A DNA stretch of 64,000 bases from Alcanivorax sp. (GTDB lineage Bacteria; Pseudomonadota; Gammaproteobacteria; Pseudomonadales; Alcanivoracaceae). The stretch spans positions 1,922,001 to 1,986,000 of the forward strand of contig NZ_CP051240.1 of assembly GCF_017794965.1 (NCBI RefSeq), in the 5' to 3' direction. A program made the translations under genes and the position numbers. Positions 37,764 to 46,280 of this stretch are shown here, in pieces. The number at the start of each line of letters is the position of its first letter. Within the stretch, counting starts at the first letter, position 1. A model generated the notes under the pieces. That model did not search any database. It had not been told where the DNA came from and worked only from the letters and a program-made list of their open reading frames with translations.

Positions 37764-37792
37764 TATAGAAGGAAGACAGGCACCCAGGGCAA
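37764..37792 (-). promoter_or_regulatory. Putative rpsB-tsf promoter
   Basis: Minus strand TTGCCC and TCTATA with 17 bases between, ending about 62 bases before the rpsB start; TATAAG two bases on is an alternative -10 with 19-base spacing. The leader that follows contains the hairpin before the ribosome site. The 296 bases between rpsB and map are otherwise empty and must also hold the map promoter on the plus strand. Confidence 0.45.
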
Positions 37793-37997
37793 TGTGACGG
37801 GGCATGTGTGATTTCCTTCCCCTGCTTCGACGGTTACAATGCAGCACCATTGCCACAGAGCAGACCATGAGCGGGAAAGCGCGCGCTTTATACCACAGCA
37901 CCCCGCCACAGGCAACGAAAAGTCGCCTTTTTTACTGTTTTGCCTCGGCCTAAAAAATAGCCAACCCACTGAAAATGCTGGAGTTTCCTCGATCCCC

Positions 37998-38774
37998 ATG
38001 AATGTCGTCATTAAAACCCCCGAACAAATCGCCAAAATGCGAGAAGCAGGCAAACTGGCTGCAGAGGTCCTCGAAATGATCGGCGAGCACGTGAAACCCG
38101 GGGTCACCACCGAGGAACTGGACCGTATCTGCCACGACCATATCGTCAACCGGCAGCAAGCCATCCCCGCCTGTCTGGGCTACCGTGGCTTCCCCAAGTC
38201 CATCTGCACCTCAGTCAATCATGTGGTATGCCACGGCATTCCCAACGACAGCAAGACGCTCAAGAAAGGGGACATCGTCAATATCGACGTGACCGTGATC
38301 AAGGATGGCTGGCACGGCGATACGTCCAAGATGTTCTTCGTGGGCGAGCCGTCAGTGCTGGCCAAGCGCCTGGTGGAAACCACCCGTGAATGCATGATGG
38401 CTGGCATCAGAATGGTCAAACCCGGGGTCAAACTGGGTGATATTGGCCATCGCATCCAGAAGATAGCGGAAGGAGAACGATTTTCCGTGGTCCGCGAGTA
38501 CTGTGGGCACGGTATTGGTGAAGGCTTCCACGAAGAACCCCAGGTACTCCATTACGGCAAGCCGGATACCGGTCTGGAACTGCAGGAAGGCATGGTGTTC
38601 ACCATTGAGCCCATGATCAATGCCGGCAAAGCCGCCAACAAGCTGCTTCCGGATGGCTGGACGGTGGTCACCAAGGACCGCAAGCTGTCTGCCCAATGGG
38701 AACATACCATTGCGGTCACCGCCGATGGCTACGAAGTGCTCACCGCCCGCAGTGAAGAAAACGACCTGTACTGA
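37998..38774 (+). CDS. map: Methionine aminopeptidase type I
   Basis: Removes the N-terminal Met from nascent proteins. 258 residues from the ATG at 37998 (MNVVIKTPEQIAKMREAGKLAAEVL). Metal ligands are recognisable: NIDVTVIKDGWHGDTSKMF (two Asp), GHGIGEGFHEEP (His), FTIEPMIN (Glu) and WEHTIAVT (Glu). Divergent from rpsB, as in Pseudomonas and E. coli. The ribosome site is weak. Confidence 0.97.
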   Translation: MNVVIKTPEQIAKMREAGKLAAEVLEMIGEHVKPGVTTEELDRICHDHIVNRQQAIPACLGYRGFPKSICTSVNHVVCHGIPNDSKTLKKGDIVNIDVTVIKDGWHGDTSKMFFVGEPSVLAKRLVETTRECMMAGIRMVKPGVKLGDIGHRIQKIAEGERFSVVREYCGHGIGEGFHEEPQVLHYGKPDTGLELQEGMVFTIEPMINAGKAANKLLPDGWTVVTKDRKLSAQWEHTIAVTADGYEVLTARSEENDLY

Positions 38775-38782
38775 TTCGCTTC

Positions 38783-38835
38783 GCTGACGACTGGCGTGCG
38801 TCCTGCATGATGCAGAGCGCCCGCTGTTCGTCAGC
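38783..38835. repeat. Palindromic structure between map and glnD
   Basis: GCTGACGA (38783-38790) pairs with TCGTCAGC (38828-38835), enclosing a further palindrome CTGCATGATGCAG. No T tract follows. It could be a weak terminator or RNA-processing hairpin after map. It is not built of seven-base units. Confidence 0.5.
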
Positions 38836-38854
38836 CTTACATCACAGGACAATA

Positions 38855-41527
38855 ATGCAGCTCACCCCCGTGCTTACCCAGCAAGCCCTCCTCAACGCCA
38901 TGCAGGAGAGCGCCCAACCCGGCCAGTACGCCCGCCAGTACCTTGAGCAGGGCCAGGAGCGCCTGAACCAGCAGTTCGAAACTGCCGACATCACCGATCT
39001 GGTCCATGCCCGTGCCGAACTGGTCGATCAGGTAATGATTGCCGCCTGGTCCCTGTTCGGTCTCGCCGAGCACAACGATGCCGCCCTGGTGGCCGTGGGC
39101 GGCTACGGCCGCGGTGAACTGCATCCCTGTTCAGACGTGGACCTGCTGATGCTGATTGCAGACAGCAGCAATAATTCCCTGTTCGACAGCCTTGAGCGCT
39201 TTGTGGCCTTTCTGTGGGACATTGGCCTGGAAATCGGCCATGCAGTGCGCACCCTGGATCAGTGCGTGGAACTGGCCCGGGAAGACATCACCGTGGCCAC
39301 CAATATCATGGAAGCGCGCACCCTGGCCGGCGACGACGGCCTGCGCATTAAACTGGAGGAGCGCACCGGCCCGGACCAGATGTGGGACTCCGCCGCCTTT
39401 TTCGCTGCCAAGTGGGAAGAACAGGTTGGCCGCCACAAACGTTTCAATGACACCGAGTACAACCTGGAACCCGATATCAAGAATGCCCCGGGCGGCCTTC
39501 GCGATGTACAAATGATCGCCTGGGTGGCCAAGCGGCATTTCAACGCTGACAGCCTGGAAGCCCTGGTCGACGCCGAATTCCTCACCAAGGAAGAATACTC
39601 GGTGCTGCGCAAGTGCCTGGATTATCTCTGGGAGGTGCGCTGGCAGCTGCACGTGCTGACCGGCCGCAATGAGAACCGGTTGCTGTTCGATCACCAGCGG
39701 CAGCTGGCAGCCCGGCTCGGCCATGAAGACTCCAGCGCCAACCTGGGCGTGGAAGTGTTTATGAAAGGCTTCTATCGGGTGGCGCTGGCATTGTCGGTAC
39801 TCAACGAAATGCTGCTGCAGCTGTTTGACGAAGCCATCCTGCGCAGTGATGAGCCGGAACAGGTTCGCCCTCTCAATCGCCGTTTTCAGGTACGCAACGA
39901 GTACCTGGAAATCACCCATCCGGAAGTGTTTAGCGAGCAGCCCTCTGCCCTGCTGGAAACCTTTGTGCTGATGGCCCAGAACCCGGACCTCAAGGGGATT
40001 CGCGCCACCACCATTCGGGCGTTGATCTATAACCGCCGCCAGATTGATGATGCCTTCCGGGCGGACCCAACGAACACCGCCCTGTTCATGCAGCTGCTGC
40101 GCAGCCCCAATGCTCTCTTCACCCAGCTGCGGCGCATGAAACGCTACAGCATCCTGGGCCGTTATCTGCCGGAGTTTGGCGCCATCATCGGGATGATGCA
40201 GTACGACCTGTTCCACATTTACACCGTGGACGCGCACACCCTGCTGGTAATCAAGCACATGCGCCGGCTCCGCTACGAAGACATGCGCGATGAGTATCCG
40301 CTGGCCACCGAAGTCTTCTACCGTCTTCCCAAACCCGAATTGCTGTATACCGCTGGCCTTTACCATGATATCGCCAAGGGCCGCGGCGGCGACCATTCCA
40401 GCCTCGGAGAAGTGGATGCACTGGACTTCTGCCAGCGTCACGGCCTGAGTGCCTGGGATGGCAAACTGGTGGCCTGGCTGGTGAAAAATCACCTGGTGAT
40501 GAGCGTCACCGCCCAGCGCAAGGACATCTCAGACCCGGATGTGGTCTACGAATTCGCCCGCAAGGTGGGCGATCTGGTGCACCTGGATTATCTCTACGTG
40601 CTCACTGTGGCAGACATCAACGCCACCAACCCCACCTTGTGGAATTCCTGGCGCGCCTCACTGTTGCGTCAGCTCTACACCGAAACCAAGCGCGCCCTGC
40701 GACGCGGCCTCAACAATCCGGTGGACAAGCAGGACTGGATCGACGAAACACGCGATGAAGCCATGAAGCTGCTCACCGGGCAGGATCACGACGCCTCGGA
40801 CATCGAGGCGTTGTGGGCCAACATCGGGGATGAATACTTCCTGCGGGAAACGCCACGGGATATCGCCTGGCATACCGAAGCCATGCTCGATCGTGAAGAC
40901 CCCAGCGATCCGCTGGTGCTGATCGGGGAAACCAGCCAGACCTCCATTGCTGGCGGCTCGCAGATCTTTATCTACACCCCGGACACCCGAAACCTGTTCA
41001 GCGCCACCGTAAACGCCCTGGACACTCTCGGCCTGACCATCATGGACGCCCGCATTATCACCAGCGTGGATGGTTTCAGCCTGGACACCTATATCGTTCT
41101 GGACGAACAGGGCACCCCCATCGGCGAGGACTGGGCGCGTATCGAGCAGATCCGCAAGACTCTCACCGAGACCCTCAAGCATCCCGAACGCTTCGCCAGT
41201 ACGGTGAGCCGACGCATGCCGCGTCGAAACAAGCATTTTGACGTGCCCACCCAGGTCATTATCAGCAACGATATTGTCAACGACCGCACCGCCGTGGATA
41301 TCCAGACGCTGGACCGCCCTGGCCTGCTGGCGCACATCGGTCGTATCTTCATGCGCTTTGAGCTGCTGGTGCAGAATGCCCGCATTGCCACCCTTGGCGA
41401 GCGCGCAGAAGACGTCTTCTTCATTACCGATCTCGACGGTGAGCCGGTTTCCGATCCCGCCCTGTGCCAGGAACTTCAGGAAACCCTCAGACAAGAGCTC
41501 GACGACAAGAACAACGGAAATCAGTAA
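38855..41527 (+). CDS. glnD: Bifunctional uridylyltransferase/uridylyl-removing enzyme GlnD
   Basis: Main nitrogen sensor: adds UMP to P-II proteins when glutamine is low and removes it when high. 890 residues from the ATG at 38855 with an AGGA ribosome site. The nucleotidyltransferase domain has VGGYGRGELHPCSDVDLLML near residue 75; the HD domain has YHDIAKGRGGDHS near 507. Two ACT domains form the C-terminus (TVNALDTLGLTIMDARI and TLDRPGLLAHIGRIF). A target, GlnK, is encoded at 63732-64000 with its modification-site Tyr visible. Confidence 0.97.
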   Translation: MQLTPVLTQQALLNAMQESAQPGQYARQYLEQGQERLNQQFETADITDLVHARAELVDQVMIAAWSLFGLAEHNDAALVAVGGYGRGELHPCSDVDLLMLIADSSNNSLFDSLERFVAFLWDIGLEIGHAVRTLDQCVELAREDITVATNIMEARTLAGDDGLRIKLEERTGPDQMWDSAAFFAAKWEEQVGRHKRFNDTEYNLEPDIKNAPGGLRDVQMIAWVAKRHFNADSLEALVDAEFLTKEEYSVLRKCLDYLWEVRWQLHVLTGRNENRLLFDHQRQLAARLGHEDSSANLGVEVFMKGFYRVALALSVLNEMLLQLFDEAILRSDEPEQVRPLNRRFQVRNEYLEITHPEVFSEQPSALLETFVLMAQNPDLKGIRATTIRALIYNRRQIDDAFRADPTNTALFMQLLRSPNALFTQLRRMKRYSILGRYLPEFGAIIGMMQYDLFHIYTVDAHTLLVIKHMRRLRYEDMRDEYPLATEVFYRLPKPELLYTAGLYHDIAKGRGGDHSSLGEVDALDFCQRHGLSAWDGKLVAWLVKNHLVMSVTAQRKDISDPDVVYEFARKVGDLVHLDYLYVLTVADINATNPTLWNSWRASLLRQLYTETKRALRRGLNNPVDKQDWIDETRDEAMKLLTGQDHDASDIEALWANIGDEYFLRETPRDIAWHTEAMLDREDPSDPLVLIGETSQTSIAGGSQIFIYTPDTRNLFSATVNALDTLGLTIMDARIITSVDGFSLDTYIVLDEQGTPIGEDWARIEQIRKTLTETLKHPERFASTVSRRMPRRNKHFDVPTQVIISNDIVNDRTAVDIQTLDRPGLLAHIGRIFMRFELLVQNARIATLGERAEDVFFITDLDGEPVSDPALCQELQETLRQELDDKNNGNQ

Positions 41528-41530
41528 CCC

Positions 41531-42709
41531 ATGAATCCAGATCTGGAACGGCTGCACCCCTACCCGTTTGAGAAACTCAAGGCACTGTTCAGTGGCCTGC
41601 CGGCTTCGGACAAGTCACCCATTGCCCTGTCCATTGGCGAACCCAAGCATCCCTCTCCGGAGTTTGTGCAGCAGGTGATCCGGGACAACACAGCCCGGCT
41701 TTCCAATTACCCCACTACCGCCGGCCTGCCGGAACTGAACGACGCCATCGCCCAGTGGCTAAAGCGCCGCTTTCACCTGCAGGCCATCGACAACAGCCAA
41801 GTGCTACCGGTGAATGGCACCCGGGAGGCCCTGTTTGCCTTTACCCAGGCGGTGATTGATCGCCAACGCCAGCCCCTTGTGCTCATGCCCAACCCCTTCT
41901 ACCAGATCTATGAAGGAGCCACCCTGCTGGCCGGCGGCGAGCCCATGTACCTGCCCTGCACCGACAGCACCGGGCTGCAACCGGACTTTGATGCGGTCAG
42001 CGAGGACACCTGGATCCGCACCCAGTTGTTGTTCATTTGCACCCCCGGCAACCCCACCGGGGCTACACTCAGCAAGGCACAACTGAAGGCGCTCATCGAA
42101 CTGGCCGACAAGTATGACTTCGTGATTGCCTCGGACGAATGCTATTCCGAAATCTACCGGGACAAGCCGCCGGCCGGACTGTTGGAAGCCTGTGCAGAAA
42201 TGGGCCGACATGACTATCGCCGCTGCGTCGTCTTTCACTCCCTGTCCAAGCGCTCCAATCTCCCCGGCCTGCGCTCCGGTTTTGCCGCCGGCGATAGCGA
42301 AGTGCTCAAGCGCTTCCTCCGCTACCGCACCTACCACGGCTGTGCCATGCCTATTCATCACCAGCTGGCCAGCATTGCCGCCTGGAATGATGAGCAGCAT
42401 GTAGCGGCCAACCGCGCGCTTTACCGGGAAAAATTCGATGCCGTGCTGGACATTCTCGGCGGCCCCCTTAAGGTATCCGCCCCGGAGGCCGGCTTCTACC
42501 TGTGGCCAAAGACGCCGATCAGCGATGAAGAATTTGCCCAACGCTTGCAGGCCGAGCAGAACGTGACCGTACTTCCCGGCCGCTACCTGTCACGCACCGT
42601 CAATGGCAAGAACCCGGGAGAAAATCGGGTAAGAATGGCACTGGTGGCACCGCTGGAAGAATGTATTGAAGGCGCCAGGCGCATCAAGGCGTTGCTGGAT
42701 ACGTTATAA
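41531..42709 (+). CDS. dapC: Succinyldiaminopimelate transaminase
   Basis: PLP enzyme of the succinylase branch of lysine/diaminopimelate synthesis. 392 residues, aminotransferase class I. PVNGTREALFAF, CTPGNPTGATLSKAQL, ASDECYSEIY and SLSKRSNLPGLRSGF (the PLP lysine is in SKR) are the conserved blocks. It begins 3 bases after glnD. An inverted heptad element starts 1 base after its stop. Confidence 0.95.
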   Translation: MNPDLERLHPYPFEKLKALFSGLPASDKSPIALSIGEPKHPSPEFVQQVIRDNTARLSNYPTTAGLPELNDAIAQWLKRRFHLQAIDNSQVLPVNGTREALFAFTQAVIDRQRQPLVLMPNPFYQIYEGATLLAGGEPMYLPCTDSTGLQPDFDAVSEDTWIRTQLLFICTPGNPTGATLSKAQLKALIELADKYDFVIASDECYSEIYRDKPPAGLLEACAEMGRHDYRRCVVFHSLSKRSNLPGLRSGFAAGDSEVLKRFLRYRTYHGCAMPIHHQLASIAAWNDEQHVAANRALYREKFDAVLDILGGPLKVSAPEAGFYLWPKTPISDEEFAQRLQAEQNVTVLPGRYLSRTVNGKNPGENRVRMALVAPLEECIEGARRIKALLDTL

Positions 42710-42710
42710 G

Positions 42711-42860
42711 CAGCAAGCTACAAGCTTCAAGCAGCAACACGGATCAAGTTGGAAGAGATCCATACCGCCCTGCCCGCCCACAAGCCTTGTGGTGAAGCGC
42801 GGCGATGACACTGGCGTTCACTGCAGCTCATCCCGCGTTGAGGCTTGTAACTTGTAGCTG
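42711..42860. repeat. Fold-back element with inverted heptad arms (AAGCTNC word)
   Basis: Left arm 42711-42732 (units AAGCTAC, AAGCTTC, AAGCAGC) and right arm 42843-42860 (inverted units, GCTTGTAACTTGTAGCTG) face each other. Inwards both run into AACACGG or AACGCGG. A 15-base palindrome (CCACAAG-C-CTTGTGG) is at 42778-42792. Total 150 bases, starting 1 base after the dapC stop and ending 16 bases before the yffB start. Confidence 0.75.
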
Positions 42861-42876
42861 AATTTAAGGAAGAAAC

Positions 42877-43224
42877 ATGGAACTGACCATCTTCGGTATC
42901 AAGAACTGCGATACCATGAAGAAAGCCATGAAATGGCTGGATGACAACGGTGTGGCCTATCACTTCCATGACTACAAGAAGGAAGGCGTGCCTGAAGCAT
43001 CCCTGCTGCACTGGCTGGAAGCCCTGGGCTGGGAAACCGTGATCAACAAGCGGGGCACCACCTGGCGCAAGCTGGATGACGCCACCAAAGACACCATGGA
43101 TGCCATCAAGGCCGTGGCCGTGGCACTGGAGAATCCGTCCATCATCAAGCGACCGATTCTGCAGAACGACAAGATTCTCACCGCCGGCTTCAAGGCCGAC
43201 GAGTGGCAAGCACTTTTGAAATAA
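42877..43224 (+). CDS. yffB: ArsC/Spx-family protein YffB
   Basis: 115-residue thioredoxin-fold protein of the ArsC/Spx superfamily. It has the N-terminal IFGIKNCDTMKKAMKWLDDNG with one Cys, the FHDYKKEG region, GTTWRKLDDATK and the basic SIIKRPIL that forms the anion-binding Arg in the family. Molecular function is uncertain; the usual arsenate reductase Cys set is incomplete. Linkage of yffB to dap genes is common in gammaproteobacteria. Confidence 0.88.
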   Translation: MELTIFGIKNCDTMKKAMKWLDDNGVAYHFHDYKKEGVPEASLLHWLEALGWETVINKRGTTWRKLDDATKDTMDAIKAVAVALENPSIIKRPILQNDKILTAGFKADEWQALLK

Positions 43225-43259
43225 GCGCCCTGCGCAACCGATTTCACAGAGAGGACCTC

Positions 43260-44294
43260 ATGAGCAACTACTTCGCCATCGCACTGGGCTGCGGCACCAA
43301 GAACCGTAACGACAACTGGCTGGAAGTCTACTACCCGGACCCGGCCATCAATCCTGACAACAAGCTGGTGGAAGTCATCCGCGAAGAGTTGGGTTACCAG
43401 GGCGGCAACGCGGCCATCGAACTGACCCACCGTCAGGTTCAGCACATTGCCCGCGAGTGGCGCGAAGCCGGTTTCGAGCATGAGGCAAGCTATGCGGTCG
43501 CCTTCCAGGAGTCCGGCACCCCGGTGGTATTGACCGTACTGGAAACCGATGCCGAGCCTGCCTCCACGCCCGAGGCCTACCTGAAACTGCACCTGATTTC
43601 CCACCGCCTGGTGAAGCCCCACGGTGTAAACCTGTCCGGCATCTTCCCGCTGCTGCCCAACGTGGCCTGGACCAACGAAGGCGCGGTAGATCTGGAAGAA
43701 CTGCAGGAACGTCAGCTGATGGCGCGCCTGAACGGCAAGGTGCTGTCCGTGAACAGTGTGGACAAGTTCCCCAGAATGACCGACTACGTGGTGCCGGCTG
43801 GCGTGCGTATCGCCGACACCTCCCGTGTCCGTCTAGGCGCCTACGTGGGCGAAGGTACCACCATCATGCACGAAGGCTTCATCAACTTTAACGCCGGCAC
43901 CGAAGGCCCCGGCATGATCGAAGGCCGCATCTCCGCCGGTGTCTTCGTAGGCAAGGGCTCTGACATTGGCGGCGGCGCCTCCACCATGGGCACCCTGTCC
44001 GGCGGCGGTAACATCATCATCTCCCTGGGCGAAGGCTGCCTGCTTGGTGCCAATGCCGGCACCGGCATCCCGCTGGGCGATCGCTGCACCATCGAGGCCG
44101 GTCTCTATATCACCGCAGGCTCCAAGGTCCAGCTGATGGACGACAAGGGCGAGATCGTGGAAACCGTCAAGGCCCGCGACCTGGCCGGCCAGTCCGACCT
44201 GCTGTTCCGTCGCAACACCACCAACGGTGCCGTGCAGTGCCTCACCAACAAGAGCGCCATCGCCCTCAACGAAGAACTGCATAAGCACAATTGA
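43260..44294 (+). CDS. dapD: Tetrahydrodipicolinate N-succinyltransferase (long form)
   Basis: Succinylates tetrahydrodipicolinate, the first step of the succinylase branch. 344 residues from the ATG at 43260; the length and the MSNYFAIALGCGTKNR start fit the longer Pseudomonas/actinobacterial DapD rather than the 274-residue E. coli type. Hexapeptide repeats run from about 180 to 290, including NFNAGTEGPGMIEGRISAGV and GGGASTMGTLSGGG. A seven-base array starts at the last base of the stop codon. Confidence 0.95.
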   Translation: MSNYFAIALGCGTKNRNDNWLEVYYPDPAINPDNKLVEVIREELGYQGGNAAIELTHRQVQHIAREWREAGFEHEASYAVAFQESGTPVVLTVLETDAEPASTPEAYLKLHLISHRLVKPHGVNLSGIFPLLPNVAWTNEGAVDLEELQERQLMARLNGKVLSVNSVDKFPRMTDYVVPAGVRIADTSRVRLGAYVGEGTTIMHEGFINFNAGTEGPGMIEGRISAGVFVGKGSDIGGGASTMGTLSGGGNIIISLGEGCLLGANAGTGIPLGDRCTIEAGLYITAGSKVQLMDDKGEIVETVKARDLAGQSDLLFRRNTTNGAVQCLTNKSAIALNEELHKHN

Positions 44295-44328
44295 CGCAAC
44301 ACGCGGCACGCTTCACGCAACACGCCGG
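44294..44328 (+). repeat. Seven-base array (ACGCNNC) beginning at the dapD stop codon
   Basis: Five consecutive seven-base units beginning ACGC: endings AAC, GGC, TTC, AAC, CGG. The first unit starts on the last base of the TGA stop. It has the same word family as 19552-19751 and 62338-62372. No inverted partner was found nearby. Confidence 0.7.
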
Positions 44329-44344
44329 CGTGCCCGCCTGTTTC

Positions 44345-44395
44345 TGTAGGAGCACCTCTCGAGGTGCGAACCCGCCAGCGGGTTCATTCCTACCC
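44345..44395. repeat. REP-like palindrome pair between dapD and dapE
   Basis: A GTAGGAG head (44346-44352) leads into a perfect GCACCTC-TC-GAGGTGC hairpin and then GAACCCGC-CA-GCGGGTTC, ending with an inverted TTCCTAC. The GTAG head plus palindrome matches the pattern of Pseudomonas REP sequences that are mobilised by RAYT transposases. No RAYT gene is in the window. Confidence 0.7.
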
Positions 44396-44411
44396 TATTC
44401 GCACCAGGATC

Positions 44412-44570
44412 AGTTGAAAGGAGCGAGTTGAAAGTTGAAACGCGATCACGCCCAGCTTTATCTGCAACCCTGTTGCCCGCGCCTGTTTGACGGGAATCCG
44501 CGGGCAACAAACCAGAAAACAAATCTGAGCTGTCACGCGCCTTTTAACTTTCAACTTTAAACTTTCAACT
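44412..44570. repeat. Fold-back element with inverted heptad arms (AAGTTGA word), second copy
   Basis: Left arm 44412-44444 and right arm 44536-44570 consist of AGTTGAA-type units in inverted orientation, capped inwards by AAACGCG and GGCGCG. Inside, GTTGCCCGCG (44472-44481) pairs perfectly with CGCGGGCAAC (44499-44508). Length 159 bases against 156 for the copy at 7445-7600; the interiors differ. It ends 11 bases before the dapE start, next to its ribosome site. Confidence 0.8.
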
Positions 44571-44581
44571 CAGGAGCCCCT

Positions 44582-45712
44582 ATGTCCCGCACCCTCGACT
44601 ACACCAAGGAACTCATCCGCCGCGCCTCCGTCACGCCTGAAGACGAAGGCTGTCAGGACTGGATGATTGAAAAACTGGAAGCCCTGGGCTTTGAGTGTGA
44701 AACCCTGTGGTTCGAGGAAGTCCGCAACCTGTGGGCGCGGCGTGGCAGCGAAGGGCCCGTGTTTGCCTTTGCCGGGCATACCGATGTGGTGCCCACCGGG
44801 GATGTCTCTGCCTGGAAATACGACCCCTTCATCCCCACCGAGGAAGGGGATCTGCTTTACGGTCGGGGCACCGCCGACATGAAAGGCTCCATTGCCGCCA
44901 TGATGGTGGCCATTGAGGACTTCGTAGCGGCCAACCCGGAGCACACAGGCAGCCTGGCACTATTGATCACCGCCGATGAGGAAGGACCGTCCGTGAACGG
45001 CACCGTCAAGGTGGTGGAGACCCTGCAGGCCCGTAACGAACACATCGATTACTGTCTGGTGGGTGAGCCCTCTTCCACCGACACCGTGGGCGATGTGATC
45101 AAGAACGGACGTCGCGGCTCGCTCGGCGCCAAACTGGTGGTGAAAGGGATCCAGGGCCATGTGGCCTACCCGCATCTGGCCCGCAACCCGGTACACGATG
45201 CGGCCCCTGCGTTGGCCGAGCTGTCCGCAGTGGAATGGGACCAGGGGAACGAATTCTTCCCGGCCACCAGCTTCCAGATTTCCAATATCAATGCCGGCAC
45301 CGGGGCCACCAACGTGATTCCCGGCACCTGCGAAGTGGTCTTCAATTTCCGTTTTTCCACTGAACTCACCGACGCCATCTTGCGCGAGCGCACTGAAGCG
45401 ATTCTCGACAAGCACGGCCTGGACTACGACCTGACCTGGACCCTGTCCGGACAACCATTCCTCACCGACCGCGGAGCCCTGGTAGATGCCACGGTGGACG
45501 CTATCCGTGACGTGACCGGTAAGGACACCGAACTGTCCACCGCCGGCGGCACCAGCGACGGCCGCTTCATCGCGCCGACAGGTAGCCAGGTTGTCGAACT
45601 CGGCCCCATCAACGCCACCATCCACAAGGTGGACGAACACACCAGCATCAGCGAACTGGAAACGCTGACAAAGATCTACACTCGCCTGCTGGAAAACCTG
45701 ATGGGATCGTGA
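44582..45712 (+). CDS. dapE: Succinyl-diaminopimelate desuccinylase
   Basis: Zinc peptidase-like M20 enzyme that releases succinate to give LL-diaminopimelate. 376 residues. FAGHTDVVPTGD and YGRGTADMKGSIAAMM provide metal ligands and the bridging Asp; TADEEGPSVNGT holds the catalytic Glu; STAGGTSDGRFIA is the C-terminal signature. The TGA stop is itself the first base triplet of a TGATGCC heptad array that leads into a terminator. Confidence 0.96.
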   Translation: MSRTLDYTKELIRRASVTPEDEGCQDWMIEKLEALGFECETLWFEEVRNLWARRGSEGPVFAFAGHTDVVPTGDVSAWKYDPFIPTEEGDLLYGRGTADMKGSIAAMMVAIEDFVAANPEHTGSLALLITADEEGPSVNGTVKVVETLQARNEHIDYCLVGEPSSTDTVGDVIKNGRRGSLGAKLVVKGIQGHVAYPHLARNPVHDAAPALAELSAVEWDQGNEFFPATSFQISNINAGTGATNVIPGTCEVVFNFRFSTELTDAILRERTEAILDKHGLDYDLTWTLSGQPFLTDRGALVDATVDAIRDVTGKDTELSTAGGTSDGRFIAPTGSQVVELGPINATIHKVDEHTSISELETLTKIYTRLLENLMGS

Positions 45713-45728
45713 TGCCTGATGCCTGATG
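45710..45728 (+). repeat. Short CCTGATG heptad array overlapping the dapE stop
   Basis: About 2.7 copies of CCTGATG run from the dapE stop codon into the terminator stem. The same word forms eight perfect copies behind mobA (61213-61268), and the sequence after both arrays is homologous for about 250 bases. Confidence 0.75.
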
Positions 45729-45769
45729 CAAAAAGGCCCGCCCGGTACCCGGGCGGGCCTTTTTGCATC
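45725..45769. terminator. Bidirectional intrinsic terminator after dapE
   Basis: A perfect 21-base-pair stem (left arm 45725-45745, right arm 45749-45769) with a 3-base loop, GC-rich at the top (GGCCCGCCCGG) and with A and T runs at the base. It can work on both strands. It begins 12 bases after the dapE stop. Confidence 0.9.
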
Positions 45770-45794
45770 GGTAAAACACTCGCTATACCCCGCT

Positions 45795-45977
45795 GTAGGA
45801 GCCCAGCTTGCCTGGGCGATCCGAGCGACAGCGAGGCAAGGATTCCAGAAACACGGATCAAACCTCAAAAAACAAAACACGTTCCATGCTTCTGGTTTTG
45901 CCTTTCGAAACTCGCTTCTCGCAACTCGAATCTTTTTACCTCGCCAAGGCTCGGATCGCTTGCAGGCAAGCTTCTAC
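45795..45977. repeat. REP-like pair (BIME) after dapE
   Basis: GTAG head at 45795 followed by GCCCAG-CTTGC-CTGGGC, and an inverted unit at 45958-45977 with GCTTGC-AG-GCAAGC and a CTAC tail. Both units share GCGATCCGAGC next to the palindrome. The block is homologous to 61334-61520. The 352 bases between dapE and the next gene contain no coding frame; 45978-46064 should hold the promoter of the efflux operon, but only a weak TAAAAT is visible. Confidence 0.7.
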
Positions 45978-46064
45978 AGATTCCCCCCGCCCTGGCGCGT
46001 AGCACCTACAGCCCCCCACCATTATCCGCTACCATGTCTAAAATACTGATCACCGGGAACAACA

Positions 46065-46265
46065 ATGTGGCTGCATGAAATTCCGGTTGGCGGCTTGCTG
46101 GTCAGCCCCATGGTGCTGTTTGTGTTGGTGGCACTGGCCTGCACCGCCGCCAGCTGGCTGCTGTTGCGGCAACTGGGCTGGCACCGCGCCATCTGGAAAG
46201 GCCCCTGGTTTTATCTCTCGCTCTTTGTCTGCTATCTGGCCCTGACCCTGGGTCTCATGAGCTAA
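46065..46265 (+). CDS. DUF1656 small membrane protein (AaeX-like)
   Basis: 66 residues with two hydrophobic segments (VLFVLVALACTAASWLLL and FYLSLFVCYLALTLGL). The WLHEIPVGGLLVSPMVL opening is typical of DUF1656. Such proteins precede an HlyD-type adaptor and an FUSC-type transporter, as in the aaeXAB aromatic-acid efflux operon of E. coli, and that is the arrangement here. Its own role is not established. Confidence 0.85.
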   Translation: MWLHEIPVGGLLVSPMVLFVLVALACTAASWLLLRQLGWHRAIWKGPWFYLSLFVCYLALTLGLMS

Positions 46266-46280
46266 GGACCGACATCGCCC

